Shown: positions 10,701 through 18,147 of the stretch, in pieces
Position numbering within the stretch: the first letter of the stretch is position 1
Layout: each line of letters begins with the position of its first letter
Assembly: GCA_009827215.1 (NCBI GenBank)
Contig: WUAJ01000017.1
Span: 1-21,678, forward strand
Length of the DNA stretch: 21,678 nt
Reading direction: 5' to 3'
DNA from: Phycisphaeraceae bacterium
Lineage (GTDB): Bacteria > Planctomycetota > Phycisphaerae > Phycisphaerales > UBA1924
Notes under the pieces: generated by a model
What the model saw: only the letters and a program-made list of their open reading frames with translations
The model's database searches: none
Told to the model about the DNA's origin: nothing
Translations under genes and position numbers: made by a program

Positions 10701-12250
10701 GAATCAGGCAGCACGCTGCTCGGCTCAGGATTGATCGGCTCGCTCGCATCAATGACACGCGTTGGTGCTGTGTCAGGCTGTGGAATGTGCGGCGAGCGGA
10801 ACATCATTAGGTAGATCCACACCACCATTGCGAGGAACCCCGTCCACAGCGCGATGTACCCTACCGCGTTGCGGATCTCGGGAGATTGTTTCGCGAGCGG
10901 CTTGGAAATCACGAGCACCGCTTTGGCGCCAAGAGGGCGCGCGTGTGTCAATGTCAGAACGATCGCGGTGCCCACCCCAGCCGCGACGGCATCCATGGTT
11001 TTGCCCTTGAAAGGGTCATACCGATCAATACGAGGTCGAACGATTTCAATAGTTCGTTCAAACCACGCGGGAACAGCAATGGGTTCAGCGGCTTCAATTT
11101 GTTCGAGTGCTTGGATCTCTTCAAGAACCTCGCTGTCAGGTTCTGTATTCGATTGCTCGGCTTGGGAATGTTCTGTCGGTGGTGATGCTTCATTCTCAGA
11201 GACAGGCTCGGCATCCGCTTTCTCAGGTGTTTCATTCTCTGTTGATGCTTCCGGCTCAGCAGTCGCTTCTGGTATACTCTCTGTTCCTGATTCAGTGTCA
11301 GTTTCTGAATCGACACTCTCTTCAACTGCAGTTTCTACAGCATCACCTTCGAGGATCTCCCCAATAGCTTCCTCGATCGATGCCTCATTTTCAGTAGTGG
11401 ACTCTGCAACAGGATCCGATTGTTGCTCATCGCTTTGGAGTGCTGCTTCCACTTCCGTTGGGACCGCATCGCCGCTGACAAGCTCGCCATCCTCAGTCTC
11501 GAAATCCCCTTCGAGCATGTCGTCCGCGGCTTCTGCGAGCGCTGAATCAAGCAGATCCATCGAATCATCAATCGACTCCGATGATGCTGTATCCTTCTCG
11601 ATTGTGAGAGCCGCCTCGATCTCTTCAAGTGATGTGGATTCGTCGTCTGCTTCTGTAGAGTCTTGTGCTGATTCGACAGGAGCTTCATCGGCTTGGTCTG
11701 ATTCAGAATCTGTCTTCGGAGACAGCATCGCTTCGAGTTCTTCATCAACTCCAGAATCTTGCGATTCTTCTTCAAGCAGTGCATCAATCGCGCCTTCCAG
11801 AGCGTCGTCTGTTGTGTCCGTATACTCTGGGTTCGATGCTTCTTGTTCTTCTTCAGTGCTCTCTACAGCCGCGGCTTCGATCTCGCTGCTCTCTAGATCA
11901 AGCTCAGAAGTGTCGGTCGTCTCATTGTCTGCATCGCTGCTCGCTTCTGCTGAATCCAGCAAAGCATCGATACTCTCCTCCACCAATCCCTCGGCTTGCT
12001 GTTCGATATCCTCGATCGCATCGAGCGCCTGTTGAGCGCTCTCGATCGAGTCGGTTGGAGCTTCTTCCGTTTGATCTGCAGGTTCAGGGTGTGGTTCGGC
12101 GACCGCTCCATCGTCAGTCAGCAGCGCGCCAGACTCCACCGCGCGTTCCTCTTCTGGAGTGTACGCCTTCGCGGTTTCTTCGATCTGTTCGAGCAGTTCA
12201 TCGACCTGCTCGATCAGTTCGGGTTGGATGTCTTCAGCTGAATCTGACAC
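10697..12250 (-). CDS. Acidic low-complexity protein with C-terminal membrane anchor
   Basis: No known family recognised. From GTG 12250 the protein has 517 aa. Roughly residues 1-380 are dominated by Glu, Asp, Ser, Ala, Thr and Gln with almost no aromatic residues, so probably disordered. Short hydrophobic helices recur in it: VDELLEQI, SIDALLDSA, AIDALLEEE, ELEAMLS, IEAALT, ADDMLEGD, IGEILEGD. The last 120 residues are different: a basic VRPRIDRYDPFKGKTMD stretch, one weak and one strong hydrophobic segment (GYIALWTGFLAMVVWIYLMM, about 462-481), then a Pro/Ser-rich tail. It is likely a tail-anchored or single-pass protein with a large acidic domain. The open frame extends to 12592, but codons before 12250 (AGA, GGG, ATA, TTA, AGT) are atypical and would overlap rsmE. 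GTG 12250 is therefore my choice, without Shine-Dalgarno support. Existence is fairly sure, start uncertain. Confidence 0.72.
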   Translation of the reverse strand: MSDSAEDIQPELIEQVDELLEQIEETAKAYTPEEERAVESGALLTDDGAVAEPHPEPADQTEEAPTDSIESAQQALDAIEDIEQQAEGLVEESIDALLDSAEASSDADNETTDTSELDLESSEIEAAAVESTEEEQEASNPEYTDTTDDALEGAIDALLEEESQDSGVDEELEAMLSPKTDSESDQADEAPVESAQDSTEADDESTSLEEIEAALTIEKDTASSESIDDSMDLLDSALAEAADDMLEGDFETEDGELVSGDAVPTEVEAALQSDEQQSDPVAESTTENEASIEEAIGEILEGDAVETAVEESVDSETDTESGTESIPEATAEPEASTENETPEKADAEPVSENEASPPTEHSQAEQSNTEPDSEVLEEIQALEQIEAAEPIAVPAWFERTIEIVRPRIDRYDPFKGKTMDAVAAGVGTAIVLTLTHARPLGAKAVLVISKPLAKQSPEIRNAVGYIALWTGFLAMVVWIYLMMFRSPHIPQPDTAPTRVIDASEPINPEPSSVLPDS

Positions 12251-12355
12251 AACATGCAGATGATCGACCCAATTCCCCTCGAACTCAAGAGATATCGGCT
12301 GTAAACTCTTGGATATGAATCCATTGGGACCGCATCCCGAACCACACAAGAACGC

Positions 12356-13114
12356 ATGACCACACCCTCTCCCATCCATCATCGTGTGATATTCTCGGAC
12401 CTGCGTGGCTGCCGCTGCCCGGAACTGATCACAATCGAGGGTCCAGAGGCTCAGCATCTCGCTCGCGTCAAACGCGCTCGCATAGGAGAAACTGTGGGGG
12501 TCCTGGATGGTCAGGGCGCGATGGGATTCGGAGAGATCGCCGAGATCACAGGATCCAAGCAGCGTCCGATGGTCGCGATCCTCCTTGATCACATCGACAT
12601 GTTCGCGTCTGTGGAGCCCCGCATTGAGATTTGCTCAGCGATCCCCAAGGGAGATCGTCTGGATCGGATGGTCGATCAACTGACACAGATCGGTGTCGAA
12701 TCGTGGAGGCCGTTGATCTGCGATCGCTCCGAGCGTGATCCCGACTCCATCCGGACCGATCGGATCGAGCGGATCATCAACGAAGCGTGCAAGCAGTGCA
12801 TCCGCGCCCGCTCGCTGCTGGTTCAACCCCCGATGACCTTTGCTGAAGCACTCGCAAACACTGATGTCCCAACGATCGTTTGCGACGGATCAGGACAATC
12901 AACAATCGTTCCAGTCAAGGACACGCAATCTAGGTTACTCATTGGTCCTGAGGGGGGATGGTCCGACGATGAACGAACAGCGATGCGCGAGTCTGATGCA
13001 CAGATATGTCGCATCGGAGTCCATACCCTCCGATTAGAATCCGCCGCAGTGGTTGCTGCTTCGATTGCGTTGTCAGCTGCTTACTCCCCGATCCCGTTTG
13101 GAGATTCCGAATGA
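12356..13114 (+). CDS. rsmE: 16S rRNA (uracil1498-N3)-methyltransferase RsmE
   Basis: SPOUT-class enzyme that methylates N3 of U1498 in 16S rRNA using SAM. The 252 aa match the family length. An N-terminal PUA-like beta-barrel (about 1-75, GPEAQHLARVKRARIGETVGV) leads to the trefoil-knot domain: IPKGDRLDRMVDQLTQIGV, the EACKQCIRAR segment, and the SAM-binding knot signatures LLIGPEGGWS (194-203) and IGVHTLRLESAAV (220-232, family consensus LG..iLR.ETA). ATG 12356 has no Shine-Dalgarno sequence and opens about 105 bases from the presumed start of the divergent acidic-protein gene, so the two probably share a promoter region. The TGA stop overlaps the start of the next gene as ATGA. Confidence 0.95.
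   Translation: MTTPSPIHHRVIFSDLRGCRCPELITIEGPEAQHLARVKRARIGETVGVLDGQGAMGFGEIAEITGSKQRPMVAILLDHIDMFASVEPRIEICSAIPKGDRLDRMVDQLTQIGVESWRPLICDRSERDPDSIRTDRIERIINEACKQCIRARSLLVQPPMTFAEALANTDVPTIVCDGSGQSTIVPVKDTQSRLLIGPEGGWSDDERTAMRESDAQICRIGVHTLRLESAAVVAASIALSAAYSPIPFGDSE
13100..13103 (+). promoter_or_regulatory. Ribosome binding site of the prenyltransferase-repeat gene
   Basis: GGAG within the rsmE 3' end, seven bases before ATG 13111. It decides that start against the in-frame ATG at 13006, which lies deep in rsmE. Confidence 0.6.
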
Positions 13115-14280
13115 TCCGTAACATATTCTCATGCCTAGTCCTCTGCGTAGCTGCTCTCGGCTCCAGCGCTGAACCGCTCGATGCACAAAGTTATGAACGA
13201 GGACGAGCCGTCATCGATCGCGCGATCGAGTTTCTTCGTTCGTCACAAGATCAACAAACCGGAGGCTGGTCACACAATCCAAATGGTCCAAACCTCCCCG
13301 CAATCAGCGGCTTGGTGATCAACGGAATGCTCCTCGATCCGCGGATCGATGCGAGCGACCCAATGGTTGAGCGCGGCATCGACTATATCCTTTCATTCGC
13401 CAAAGACGACGGGTCTATCCACGACAACATGCTCCCGAGTTACAACACCGCGATCTGTGTGAGCGCCCTGAGCCACGCTCGCACACATCGCGCCGATTCA
13501 GCACTCGCATCAGGGATCGCGTTTCTCAGAACCGTCCAGTATCACAACAACAACACGGGCGGCATCGAAGCGCCAGACTTCAAAGAACCCGTCGATCCCG
13601 ATCATCCCTACTACGGCGGCGTCGGCTACGGCAAGCACGGTCGTCCCGACCTCTCGAACCTCAGCTTCTTCCTCCAAGCGATGCATGATGCCGGAGTATC
13701 GTCCGAAGATCCCGCGTACAAGCGAGCGCTCGTGTTTCTCAAACGCGTGCAGATGGACGAGGACATCAACGAGATGCCATACGCGGACGCGTCCAAGCAA
13801 GGCGGGTTCATCTACGCGACCGTCCCCGACGCGGAATCCGTGGACAGCATCCCGGGACAATCGCAAGCGGGGGAGTTCAAAGAAACCACCGCAGACGGCA
13901 GCTCGATCACACGCCTCCGCGCCTACGGCTCCATGACCTACTCCGGATTCAAATCACTCCTGTTCGCCGACCTCCCACCCAACGACCCGCGCGTCCTCGT
14001 GGCGTGGAGATGGATCGAATCCAACTACTCCCTCGAGGAAAACCCAGGGATGGGTGATCAGGGGTACTACTACTTCCTCTGCGCCATGGGTCGCGCCCTC
14101 GATGCCTACGGCTCAGACACCGTCGCGGATCACGACTGGCGCGTCGATCTCATCAACACACTCGAATCACTCCAGCAAGACGACGGATCCTTTTCGATCA
14201 AGCACGAACGCTGGATGGAGAATAACCCAACACTCATCACCGCGTACGCACTCATCGCGCTCCAGCATGCTCTAAACTAA
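13111..14280 (+). CDS. Secreted prenyltransferase/squalene-oxidase-repeat protein
   Basis: A 389-aa exported protein: signal peptide MIRNIFSCLVLCVAALGSSA (1-20), then an alpha/alpha-barrel of squalene-cyclase-type repeats, recognised by QDQQTGGW (46-53), KDDGSIHD (98-105) and QQDDGSF (355-361). The central part has GSMTYSGFKSLLFAD and GYYYFLCAMGRAL. The D-x-D-D or DCTA protonation motifs of true terpene cyclases are not seen, and a signal peptide is unlike the cyclases, so a binding or scaffold role is more likely than cyclisation. ATG 13111 is chosen over upstream in-frame ATG 13006 because it gives a clean signal peptide, has GGAG seven bases upstream (13100-13103), and overlaps the rsmE stop as ATGA, indicating coupling. 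The function is unknown. Confidence 0.85.
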   Translation: MIRNIFSCLVLCVAALGSSAEPLDAQSYERGRAVIDRAIEFLRSSQDQQTGGWSHNPNGPNLPAISGLVINGMLLDPRIDASDPMVERGIDYILSFAKDDGSIHDNMLPSYNTAICVSALSHARTHRADSALASGIAFLRTVQYHNNNTGGIEAPDFKEPVDPDHPYYGGVGYGKHGRPDLSNLSFFLQAMHDAGVSSEDPAYKRALVFLKRVQMDEDINEMPYADASKQGGFIYATVPDAESVDSIPGQSQAGEFKETTADGSSITRLRAYGSMTYSGFKSLLFADLPPNDPRVLVAWRWIESNYSLEENPGMGDQGYYYFLCAMGRALDAYGSDTVADHDWRVDLINTLESLQQDDGSFSIKHERWMENNPTLITAYALIALQHALN

Positions 14281-14304
14281 GATAATCAAACCATAGATTC
14301 AAAC

Positions 14305-14310
14305 GGAGAG
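14305..14310 (+). promoter_or_regulatory. Ribosome binding site of the M32 carboxypeptidase gene
   Basis: GGAGAG five bases before ATG 14316, in the 35-base gap after the preceding stop; one of the few clear Shine-Dalgarno sequences here. Confidence 0.6.
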
Positions 14311-14315
14311 ACCCA

Positions 14316-15854
14316 ATGACCACCGCAAGCCAAACACTCCCGAAGCACTACACCGACCTCTGCGACTTCAAACGAGAAATCGGTAACCTTGGATCAGTCG
14401 CCGCCCTCGTCGGATGGGACCAAGAAACCTACATGCCCCACGGCGGCGCCCGCGCTCGCGCCGAGCAATCCTCGCTGCTCGCCAAACTCATCCACGAACG
14501 AGCATCATCGACCAAGCTTGGTGATCTGCTCGCGCAGTGCGAAGCGGACTCTTCACTCAACGATCCGACCTCAGAGCACGGCGCGAACCTCCGCGAGATG
14601 CGCCGTGACTATGACAAAGCGACCAAGCTCCCATCGGACCTCGTCGCGAACCTCGCCAAAGCACAGTCTGAAGCGCAGGATGTCTGGAAGGTCGCTCGCA
14701 CGAACAACGATTTCAAGTCCTTCGTCCCCGCGCTCACCAAGGTCATGGACCTGACCAAAGAGAAAGCATCGTGCCTCAAGACCGACGAGCACAACGAGCT
14801 CTACGACGCGCTGCTGGGTGAGTACGAGCCGGGAGCGAAGGCGACGGAGATTGAAGCCGTGTTCACTCCGCTCCGCGATCGTTTGAGCGCGTTCATCGCC
14901 GAGCTCCGTGACAACGGCACTCCCCCCAAAGTAGACTTCCTGCATCGCGAGATCCCAGTCGAGAAGCAACACGCGTTCGGACAAGCCGTGACCGCGGCGT
15001 TCGGATTCGACTATAAGAAGGGGCGCCTCGACACGACCACCCACCCCTTCTGCTCCGGATTCGGTCCCGGCGACACACGCATGACCACGCGATACTCCCC
15101 GACCAACTTCCCCGACGCGATCGGATCAACCATGCACGAGTGCGGACATGGTCTGTATGAACAAGGCATCCCCAAGGAAACCGGTCTCTTCGGCACGCCG
15201 CTGACCGAAGCGATCTCGCTGGGGATCCACGAATCGCAATCCCGCATGTGGGAGAACATGGTGGGACGCTCCAAAGCGTTCTGGACCTGGGCGCTGCCGC
15301 TCGCGAACAAGCATTTCGACGGCGCGTTTGACGACATCGATGTCGAGACCTTCACCAAAGCGATGAACACCGCGACCCCGAGCTTCATCCGCGTCGAGAG
15401 CGACGAGAGCACCTACAACCTCCACGTCATGCTCCGCTTCGAGCTTGAGCGTGCGATGCTCCGCAACGAGCTCGCGATTCAGGACCTCCCAGAAGCGTGG
15501 AATGCGAAGTTCAAGGACTTCCTCGGACTCGACGTCCCCGACGACGCGACGGGATGTCTGCAGGACGTCCACTGGAGCTTCGGTCTCGTGGGATACTTCC
15601 CAACCTACTCGCTCGGGAATCTCAACGCGGCGCAGATGTGGGAGACGATCAACGAGCAGATCCCTGATCTCGACGACCAGATCGCGCGAGGCGAGTTCGG
15701 GGCACTCCTCAACTGGACACGCGAGCACATCCACCAGCACGGCCGGCGCTACACCGCCAGCGAGATCATCGAACGCTCGACGGGCAAGCCGCTCAGCGCC
15801 GATCCGTTGATGCGCCATCTCGAAAGCCGCGTGCGTCCGGCGTATGGGCTATGA
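14316..15854 (+). CDS. Metallocarboxypeptidase, M32 (Taq) family
   Basis: Zinc carboxypeptidase that removes C-terminal residues from peptides with broad specificity; cytosolic dimer in characterised members. The 512 aa are typical (about 500). The start shows the family N-terminal pattern ALVGWDQETYMP. Active site: STMHECGHGLYEQGIP with HECGH (His274, Glu275, His278) and the downstream metal ligand in GIHESQSRMWEN (Glu306). Other M32 blocks are TTHPFCSGFGPGDTRMTTRY and IRVESDESTYNLHVMLRFELE. No signal peptide. It lies 35 bases after the prenyltransferase-repeat gene with its own Shine-Dalgarno, so it may be the third gene of an rsmE-led transcript. Probable role: peptide turnover for amino-acid recycling. 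Confidence 0.95.
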   Translation: MTTASQTLPKHYTDLCDFKREIGNLGSVAALVGWDQETYMPHGGARARAEQSSLLAKLIHERASSTKLGDLLAQCEADSSLNDPTSEHGANLREMRRDYDKATKLPSDLVANLAKAQSEAQDVWKVARTNNDFKSFVPALTKVMDLTKEKASCLKTDEHNELYDALLGEYEPGAKATEIEAVFTPLRDRLSAFIAELRDNGTPPKVDFLHREIPVEKQHAFGQAVTAAFGFDYKKGRLDTTTHPFCSGFGPGDTRMTTRYSPTNFPDAIGSTMHECGHGLYEQGIPKETGLFGTPLTEAISLGIHESQSRMWENMVGRSKAFWTWALPLANKHFDGAFDDIDVETFTKAMNTATPSFIRVESDESTYNLHVMLRFELERAMLRNELAIQDLPEAWNAKFKDFLGLDVPDDATGCLQDVHWSFGLVGYFPTYSLGNLNAAQMWETINEQIPDLDDQIARGEFGALLNWTREHIHQHGRRYTASEIIERSTGKPLSADPLMRHLESRVRPAYGL

Positions 15855-15931
15855 GTTCAAAATCACGAACAGTACGGTAAGAGTTTGGAATATTTGAACC
15901 CGTAGACTGTTGACTCTACTCACTGCACACT

Positions 15932-15936
15932 GGAGG
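15932..15936 (+). promoter_or_regulatory. Shine-Dalgarno sequence fixing the TTG start at 15944
   Basis: GGAGG seven bases upstream of TTG 15944, the strongest ribosome binding site in the window. The nearby ATG at 15939 is only three bases from it and opens a different, short frame, so TTG is the start. Confidence 0.7.
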
Positions 15937-15943
15937 AAATGAA

Positions 15944-16702
15944 TTGTCAAATCAACTCAATGAAATTACAGCATCTCAGTGCAAACATCCGCCTGCTAAG
16001 TACGATGATCTTTCAGTCCTCTTTTTGAACTGTACACTGAACCGAACACCTGTCCTTTCGCATACAGAGTCGCTCATTGGGGTCGCTCAGCATGTATTTG
16101 AAGCAAACGGTGTCAAGACGAAAGTCATCCGTCCTGTTGATTACGAAATTCCAGCAGGTCTTGGAAAAGACATGTCGGAAACACCTGAATGGGATAGGGA
16201 TGATTGGCCTAAGCTCCAGGCAGAGGTTGATGCATGCGACATACTCATACTCTGTACTTCAGTTTGGCTTGGCGAGAAATCATCCGTCTGCAATCGTGTG
16301 CTTGAGCGTATGTATGGCTACACACACAGCTTCAATGAAAAGGGGCAGTACCGAGATTACGGCAAAGTTGGTGCAACGCTGATTACTGGGAATGAGGATG
16401 GTGTGAAACATTGTGCGATGAATATTCTATTCTCGCTCTCGCATATCGGATATACAGTCCCACCACAAGCAGATGCGGGATGGATGGGCGAAGCTGGACC
16501 TGGCCCCTCCTATGCAGATGAAGGCTCAGGCGGCCCAGAAAATGACTTCACCAATCGCAATACAACTTTCTTGGCCTGGAACTGCATGCACATGGCTCGG
16601 ATGCTGAAAGATGCTGGCGGTTTCCCAGCACACGGGAATCAACCAGAAGTTTGGGATGCAGGTTGTCACACAGACTTCCAAAGTCCTGAACATAAGCGTT
16701 AA
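15944..16702 (+). CDS. Flavodoxin-fold NAD(P)H-dependent FMN oxidoreductase
   Basis: A 252-aa flavodoxin-like-fold protein. The N-terminal beta strand and FMN-phosphate loop are VLFLNCTLNRTPVLSHTESL (25-44). A second strand, DILILCTSVWLGEKSSVCNRVLERM, is the flavin-ring loop of NADPH-dependent FMN reductases. Further on are GATLITGNEDGVKHCAM and the subfamily-like block GWMGEAGPGPSYADEGSGGP followed by FTNRNTTFLAWNCMHMARMLK. The substrate is unknown; quinone, nitro or flavin reduction are possibilities. It starts with TTG behind a strong GGAGG. Base composition is visibly richer in A+T, with ACA, TCA, CCT and CTT codons unlike its neighbours, suggesting recent acquisition. It ends three bases from the stop of the convergent aminotransferase gene. 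A 7-base inverted repeat GTTCAAA/TTTGAAC (15855-15861, 15893-15899) lies in the gap upstream. Confidence 0.85.
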   Translation: MSNQLNEITASQCKHPPAKYDDLSVLFLNCTLNRTPVLSHTESLIGVAQHVFEANGVKTKVIRPVDYEIPAGLGKDMSETPEWDRDDWPKLQAEVDACDILILCTSVWLGEKSSVCNRVLERMYGYTHSFNEKGQYRDYGKVGATLITGNEDGVKHCAMNILFSLSHIGYTVPPQADAGWMGEAGPGPSYADEGSGGPENDFTNRNTTFLAWNCMHMARMLKDAGGFPAHGNQPEVWDAGCHTDFQSPEHKR

Positions 16703-16705
16703 TGT

Positions 16706-17998
16706 TCATGTGCCTGATATAAGAGATTTGAGTGCGCGAGCGAGTCTCTCAAAGTCCTCAATCGTGTTGTACAACTGCGCACTTACACGCATCACGCGCG
16801 GATGAATCCCAGGCAGTGCCCACACAGGCACCTGGATGTTGTGCTTGAGGTACAGTGCATCCCACAGCGCATCGTCGTAGATATTCCCTTCGGTGACTTG
16901 GCCACTTTGGGGGGCGGGGAGTGGGATGCCGACCATCGTGCCGATCATGGATTCGGGAACACGCTGCTCGATCCCGAGCGCGTCGCAGATGATGTTTGCG
17001 CCCGCGATGACAAGATCGTGATTGCGTTGGTACAGAGCATTCCAGCCACCCGGCAGCTGCGCCCCCATGTGCTCGATCGCGACCGGGATCACCAGATTCC
17101 CGGTGTAGTCGTTCGTCCCCACATAATCAAAGTCGCACAAGAACGGCTGACGATCCTCGCGAAGCTCATGCACTCGGCAAGAAAGCGCGAGCGGCTTGAA
17201 CCCCGCCTGCTGATCGGGTGACGCATAAATAAACCCAGTCCCTTTCGGAGTCGCGAGCCACTTGTGACAACTCGCGGCGTACCAAGTCGGATTCAACTCC
17301 CCAATATCCAGCGGGATCTGCCCCGGCGTGTGCGCTCCGTCAAGAAACACATCAATGCCCTTGCTCCGGAGCTCAGGAACAATCCGCTCCACAGGGAGCA
17401 CGATCGCGCTGGCGCTGCAGATGTGCGACATCAGCGCGACCTTCGTCTTGCTCGTGACAGCACCAAGCACAGATTCCACCACCTGATCCGGATCAACCTG
17501 CGGGAACGGGATCTTCGCGACTTTGAGCACCGCGCCGGTCTGCTTGCAGAGCTTGTTGAGCTCGTTCATCGTCGCCATGTACTCGTGGTCTGTGATGAGG
17601 ATCTCGTCGCTCGCTTGCAGATCAAGATTCGCAAGAACAGTCGAGACCGCGACGGTGCCGTTGGGGATCAGCGCGAGGTCCTTTGCTGGCGCGTTGACGA
17701 ATCGCGAGATCGCGCCGCGTGCGTCGTCGGAGTAGAACTCGAGCTCGTGCTTGAAGAAGTGGACCGGATCGCCTTCGAGTCTTCTGCGGAGTTCCGCTTG
17801 CGCCGCGCCGACGACCTCTGGACAGCAGCCGTAGGAACCGTTGTTGAGCTGCGTGAGTCCATCGCGGATCGGGAAGCGTGCCGGCTCAGAGATCCGATGC
17901 GCGACAAACTTGAGGATCGGATCGGGACGCTGGTCGTTGCTGCGAGCGGATTCGTCGGTCGGATGGGCGATTTGGTGGGTGTCAATCACGGCGGGCAC
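16706..17998 (-). CDS. Class-V aminotransferase, isopenicillin-N-epimerase-like (copy 1)
   Basis: PLP fold-type-I enzyme of the class-V group, which includes isopenicillin N epimerase, cysteine desulfurases and EgtE-like C-S lyases. The 430 aa include LNNGSYGCCP at the entrance (51-60), NGTVAVSTVL (phosphate loop, 113-122), FLDGAHTPGQIP with Asp220 pairing the PLP pyridine nitrogen, and SCHKW with the Schiff-base Lys246. FDYVGTNDYTG and VMRVSAQLYNT follow, the latter with the substrate-carboxylate Arg404. The reaction cannot be assigned: no active-site cysteine loop of the IscS type is seen. The start is GTG 17998 without Shine-Dalgarno; the first 35 residues are weakly constrained, so the true start may be later. 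It is clearly paralogous to the next gene, which lies upstream on the same strand, 149 bases away. Confidence 0.88.
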   Translation of the reverse strand: MPAVIDTHQIAHPTDESARSNDQRPDPILKFVAHRISEPARFPIRDGLTQLNNGSYGCCPEVVGAAQAELRRRLEGDPVHFFKHELEFYSDDARGAISRFVNAPAKDLALIPNGTVAVSTVLANLDLQASDEILITDHEYMATMNELNKLCKQTGAVLKVAKIPFPQVDPDQVVESVLGAVTSKTKVALMSHICSASAIVLPVERIVPELRSKGIDVFLDGAHTPGQIPLDIGELNPTWYAASCHKWLATPKGTGFIYASPDQQAGFKPLALSCRVHELREDRQPFLCDFDYVGTNDYTGNLVIPVAIEHMGAQLPGGWNALYQRNHDLVIAGANIICDALGIEQRVPESMIGTMVGIPLPAPQSGQVTEGNIYDDALWDALYLKHNIQVPVWALPGIHPRVMRVSAQLYNTIEDFERLARALKSLISGT

Positions 17999-18094
17999 TC
18001 AGTCAAAGTTGTGGATCGGTCAATGCACAGGGTATCGACGAGCCGAGCGGTTGTCGCCCAGCGGATAACACGCGGACCAGAGAATTGTTGAATC

Positions 18095-18136
18095 GGGGAC
18101 AGTTCCTTACGACTCAACCGCTAGGAATCGTGTCCG
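18095..18136. repeat. REP-like imperfect palindrome between the aminotransferases
   Basis: GGGGACAGTTCCTTA (18095-18109) and TAGGAATCGTGTCCG (18122-18136) form an imperfect hairpin: outer stem GGACA/TGTCC, a small asymmetric bulge (G against TCG), inner stem TTCCT/AGGAA, and a 15-base loop. It lies in the 149-base gap, 12 bases past the stop of the upstream gene. There is no T-run on either strand, so it is not a canonical intrinsic terminator. Palindromes built on GGGACAG-TTCC occur as dispersed REP-type repeats in other bacteria; membership here is inference. No second copy was noticed in this window. Confidence 0.5.
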
Positions 18137-18147
18137 CTGACATGTGC

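Noticed and set aside
10854..12035. Long plus-strand frame with Ser/Ala/Asp-rich product opposite the acidic protein
   Set aside because: It is the antisense image of the Glu/Ser-rich repeats on the minus strand; it has no family resemblance, and the minus-strand product has a sensible membrane domain.
12251..12592. N-terminal extension of the acidic protein with a Cys-rich patch
   Set aside because: It overlaps rsmE in antisense and uses codons rare in the neighbours (ATA, AGA, TTA), so it looks untranslated.
15855..15899. Minus-strand GGTTCAAAT resembling a tRNA T-loop, possible attachment site
   Set aside because: The flanking bases do not form a T-stem and no acceptor stem or anticodon arm is present.
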